The position numbers and the translations under genes were made by a program. The notes beneath the pieces are model-generated. The model was not told where the DNA came from. It saw only the letters and a list, made by a program, of their open reading frames with translations, and made no database searches. From positions 1,116,001 to 1,180,000 of the forward strand of contig NZ_JBEFNF010000001.1 of assembly GCF_040196175.1 (NCBI RefSeq): a DNA stretch of 64,000 nucleotides, in the 5' to 3' direction. Position 1 is the first letter of the stretch; each line of letters begins with the position of its first letter. Source of the DNA: Halospina sp040196175 (lineage in GTDB: Bacteria > Pseudomonadota > Gammaproteobacteria > Pseudomonadales > Oleiphilaceae). Shown piece by piece: positions 62,117-64,000 of this stretch.

Positions 62117-62767
62117 TCATCGCAGGTACTGCCACTCCCTGTGGAGTTCTCCCATCGTCCGCCGAACGCCAGCAGCGACCTCCTCCACTGATCCCGCCGC
62201 ATCAATACGCCGGTAATGGTTGGTGGGGTCTGCAGCGCGCGCCTCATAAACCTGACGCACGTTTTCAAAGAACCGGATCCGTTCGTACTCAAAGCGATCC
62301 GGTCCCCCGCCACGCCCGGCAATCCGGGCCATTCCGGTTGCCACCGGCGCATCGAGCCAGAGCACGGCATCCGGGCGCAGGCTTTCTCCCTGCACCAGGG
62401 ACTCGAGCTGCGTGACCGACACTGCGTCCAGACCCCGCCCACCTGCCTGGTAGGCATAGGTGGCATCCGTGAAACGGTCACAGAGCACCCACTCTCCGGC
62501 CTCCAGAGAAGGTCGGATGAGGCGTGCCAGATGCTGCGCCCGGGCAGCGAACATCAGCAGAAGCTCGCAGGTGGGATCAACCACCTCCTCCCGCGACCGC
62601 AGCAGCAGCTCACGGATTTCTTCCGCCATGGGCGTCCCTCCAGGCTCCCGGGTCACCCGGTGCGCTACGCCCTGTTCCGTCAGCCAGTCACTGGCACTGG
62701 CAATGGCTGTGGATTTCCCGACACCCTCAGTGCCCTCAAAAGTAACGAACAGCCCCTGTTTCATCAC
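62117..62767 (-). CDS. tmk: Thymidylate kinase
   Basis: Tmk phosphorylates dTMP to dTDP. The 216-residue protein has the P-loop FEGTEGVGKST at residues 8-18, the DR(F/Y) motif in CDRFTDATYAYQ and a lid region near residue 145. E. coli Tmk has 213 residues. The start overlaps the mltG stop by 4 bases; the order pabC-mltG-tmk is the standard one and holB would be expected next, but here putA follows. Confidence 0.97.
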   Translation of the reverse strand: MMKQGLFVTFEGTEGVGKSTAIASASDWLTEQGVAHRVTREPGGTPMAEEIRELLLRSREEVVDPTCELLLMFAARAQHLARLIRPSLEAGEWVLCDRFTDATYAYQAGGRGLDAVSVTQLESLVQGESLRPDAVLWLDAPVATGMARIAGRGGGPDRFEYERIRFFENVRQVYEARAADPTNHYRRIDAAGSVEEVAAGVRRTMGELHREWQYLR

Positions 62768-63819
62768 TCCGCTCCGTCGTCCGGTGCCGGAAAAGACCGA
62801 TAATCGGCGTCACGATTCAGCTGATACTCGCGCACTGCCTTATTGTGGGCCTCAAGGGTTTCAGAAAACGCATGCGAACCATCCCCTTTCGCCACAAAAT
62901 AGAGCGCATCGCCGTCGGCCGGATTCACGGCAGCCCGTAACGACGCCTCACCCGGCATCCCAATGGGCGTGGGCGGTAAGCCATCGATCCGATAGGTGTT
63001 GTAAGGTGTGTACTGTCGCAAATCAGAGCGACCGATACGGCCCTTGTACGCTTCCCCCATACCATAAATGACGGTGGGATCAGTCTGCAGGCGCATGCCC
63101 TGTTGCAAGCGCCGGATAAAAACGCCAGCAACGCGGGGTTTCTCATCAGCGAGAGGGGTTTCCCGCTCCACAATGGAAGCAAGAATCAACGCTTCATAAG
63201 GGCTTTCCAGTGGCAGGTCATCCCTGCGCTGCTGCCAGAGAGCGGACAGAACCTGTTGCATCCGGTCATGGGCCCTAGCGAGAACATCCAGATTCGAATC
63301 GCCATGCTTGTATTCGTATACCGCCGGAAAAAACCAGCCTTCGGGATGCATGTCGGGTTCTTCAAGGCGTGCCATCACAGCCTCACCACCCATTCCCTGC
63401 AACTCATTGTCCAGTGGCTCGGCATCAGCCAGGCGTGCGCGGACACGCTCGAAGGTCCAACCTTCCGGAATACGCACTGTCCAGGTCTGAGTATCCCCAG
63501 ATGCCACCCGCCGGACAAAGGCCATTGGTGACATACCATCATCCATCCGATAGACCCCGGACTGGAGGCCGGCAAGACTGGGCTCCAGCTTTGCCCGCAC
63601 TCGGAGCCAGAAAGCGCTCGGCAGATACCCGCGATTTTCCAGTTCACGCGCCAGCCCCTGAAGCGTAGTGCCGCGTTCGATCTCCATGGTGAGTGGCCCG
63701 TCGAGCTGCAGAGGCTCCTCCATCCTTTCAAACTGCCACTGCACGAACCGCCAGCCAGCAATAGTCGTCACAGCTAACAGCAGCACCACAAAACCAACAG
63801 ACCGCTTACCCGGCAGCAT
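62764..63819 (-). CDS. mltG: Endolytic murein transglycosylase MltG
   Basis: MltG cuts nascent peptidoglycan glycan strands and may set their length. The 351-residue protein has one N-terminal membrane segment (about 8-24), a LysM-like part (TLQGLARELENRGYLPS) and the YceG domain with the catalytic glutamate in SIVERETPLADEK. E. coli MltG has 340 residues. The ATG at 63819 overlaps the pabC stop by one base (TGATG); a GTG one codon upstream is equally possible. Confidence 0.96.
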   Translation of the reverse strand: MLPGKRSVGFVVLLLAVTTIAGWRFVQWQFERMEEPLQLDGPLTMEIERGTTLQGLARELENRGYLPSAFWLRVRAKLEPSLAGLQSGVYRMDDGMSPMAFVRRVASGDTQTWTVRIPEGWTFERVRARLADAEPLDNELQGMGGEAVMARLEEPDMHPEGWFFPAVYEYKHGDSNLDVLARAHDRMQQVLSALWQQRRDDLPLESPYEALILASIVERETPLADEKPRVAGVFIRRLQQGMRLQTDPTVIYGMGEAYKGRIGRSDLRQYTPYNTYRIDGLPPTPIGMPGEASLRAAVNPADGDALYFVAKGDGSHAFSETLEAHNKAVREYQLNRDADYRSFPAPDDGAE

Positions 63820-64000
63820 CACTCGAACCCAAACTCTCTATTCACACTTTCAACCAGCTGGCGCGCTTCATTCGTCAACGCCAGTACCCGTCCGTCACAC
63901 TCACGGACGGGCACCAGGCCCATGACGCTGTTACCCAACAACAGACCATGCTTCCAGAGATCCGACCATGTCAGCCCCCGCTCTTCAACGGTCAGTCCCA
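63819..64000 (-). CDS. pabC: Aminodeoxychorismate lyase PabC, 3' end only
   Basis: The window ends inside this gene. The readable C-terminal 59 residues end in VESVNREFGFE and contain WKHGLLLGNSVMGLVPV, the cofactor-side segment typical of PabC (compare the NSLFGVWPV region of the E. coli protein). PabC makes 4-aminobenzoate for folate. The position before mltG and tmk supports the call. The N-terminal part and PLP lysine lie outside the window. Confidence 0.8.
   Translation of the reverse strand, partial: GLTVEERGLTWSDLWKHGLLLGNSVMGLVPVRECDGRVLALTNEARQLVESVNREFGFE

Overview
The window reads as an ordinary, gene-dense chromosomal segment of a gammaproteobacterium of the Pseudomonas/Marinobacter type. 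I infer this from gene order and protein similarity recalled from memory, not from a database search. The order folD, tRNA genes, tig, clpP, clpX, lon, hupB, ppiD, flanked by cysS, glnS, ppiB and lpxH, is the arrangement known from Pseudomonas. So is ccoNOQP-ccoGHIS followed by hemN. Many proteins are acidic, and Na+/proline uptake with proline catabolism is present, which would suit a marine or mildly halophilic relative of Marinobacter. I see no insertion sequence, prophage, CRISPR array, integrase or rRNA. Coding density is high and no stretch above about 300 bases lacks a gene.

Layout. 0.3-6.6 kb: a cold-shock protein, a Nudix hydrolase, mnmA-hflD, purB, the ribosomal oxygenase roxA and a GNAT fusion protein. 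6.6-13 kb: a LysR regulator, a membrane-anchored protein of unknown function, a hybrid sensor kinase, msrB, alaA and a small unknown protein. 13-17 kb: htpX behind a heat-shock-type promoter, and the overlapping operon epmC-rhlB-pdxB. 17-22.3 kb: dsbD, which seems to lack a normal start codon, an EamA transporter, tusA, a monooxygenase-like protein, rlmM and an alpha/beta hydrolase. 22.3-32.2 kb: the complete cbb3 oxidase and maturation cluster ccoNOQPGHIS, a UreH_2-type membrane protein and hemN, with FNR/Anr-type boxes in front of ccoN and hemN. 32.2-34.9 kb: ttcA, a DnaJ-related protein and a secreted polysaccharide deacetylase. 34.9-39.4 kb: a four-gene envelope cluster (C39-type peptidase, beta-barrel with helical N-terminus, FadL-type barrel, MalM-like lipoprotein) of unknown function. 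39.6-48.8 kb: the proteostasis block ppiD, tRNA-Asp, hupB, lon, clpX, clpP, tig and a four-tRNA operon, all on the minus strand. 48.9-57.2 kb: folD, glcB, cysS, glnS, ppiB, lpxH and miaE. 57.3-64 kb: putP and putA, tmk, mltG and the 3' end of pabC.

How the genes fit together. Several encode enzymes that modify the translation machinery: mnmA with its sulfur donor tusA, ttcA, miaE, rlmM, roxA and epmC. Three of these (roxA, epmC, miaE) are hydroxylases that use O2. The oxygen theme recurs in the low-oxygen respiratory cluster and in hemN. Protein quality control is the second theme (htpX, lon, clpXP, tig, ppiD, ppiB, dsbD, msrB). The least explained part is the envelope cluster at 34.9-39.4 kb, whose peptidase and first barrel resemble the FapD and FapF parts of the Pseudomonas functional-amyloid export system, but with no amyloid subunit gene visible nearby.
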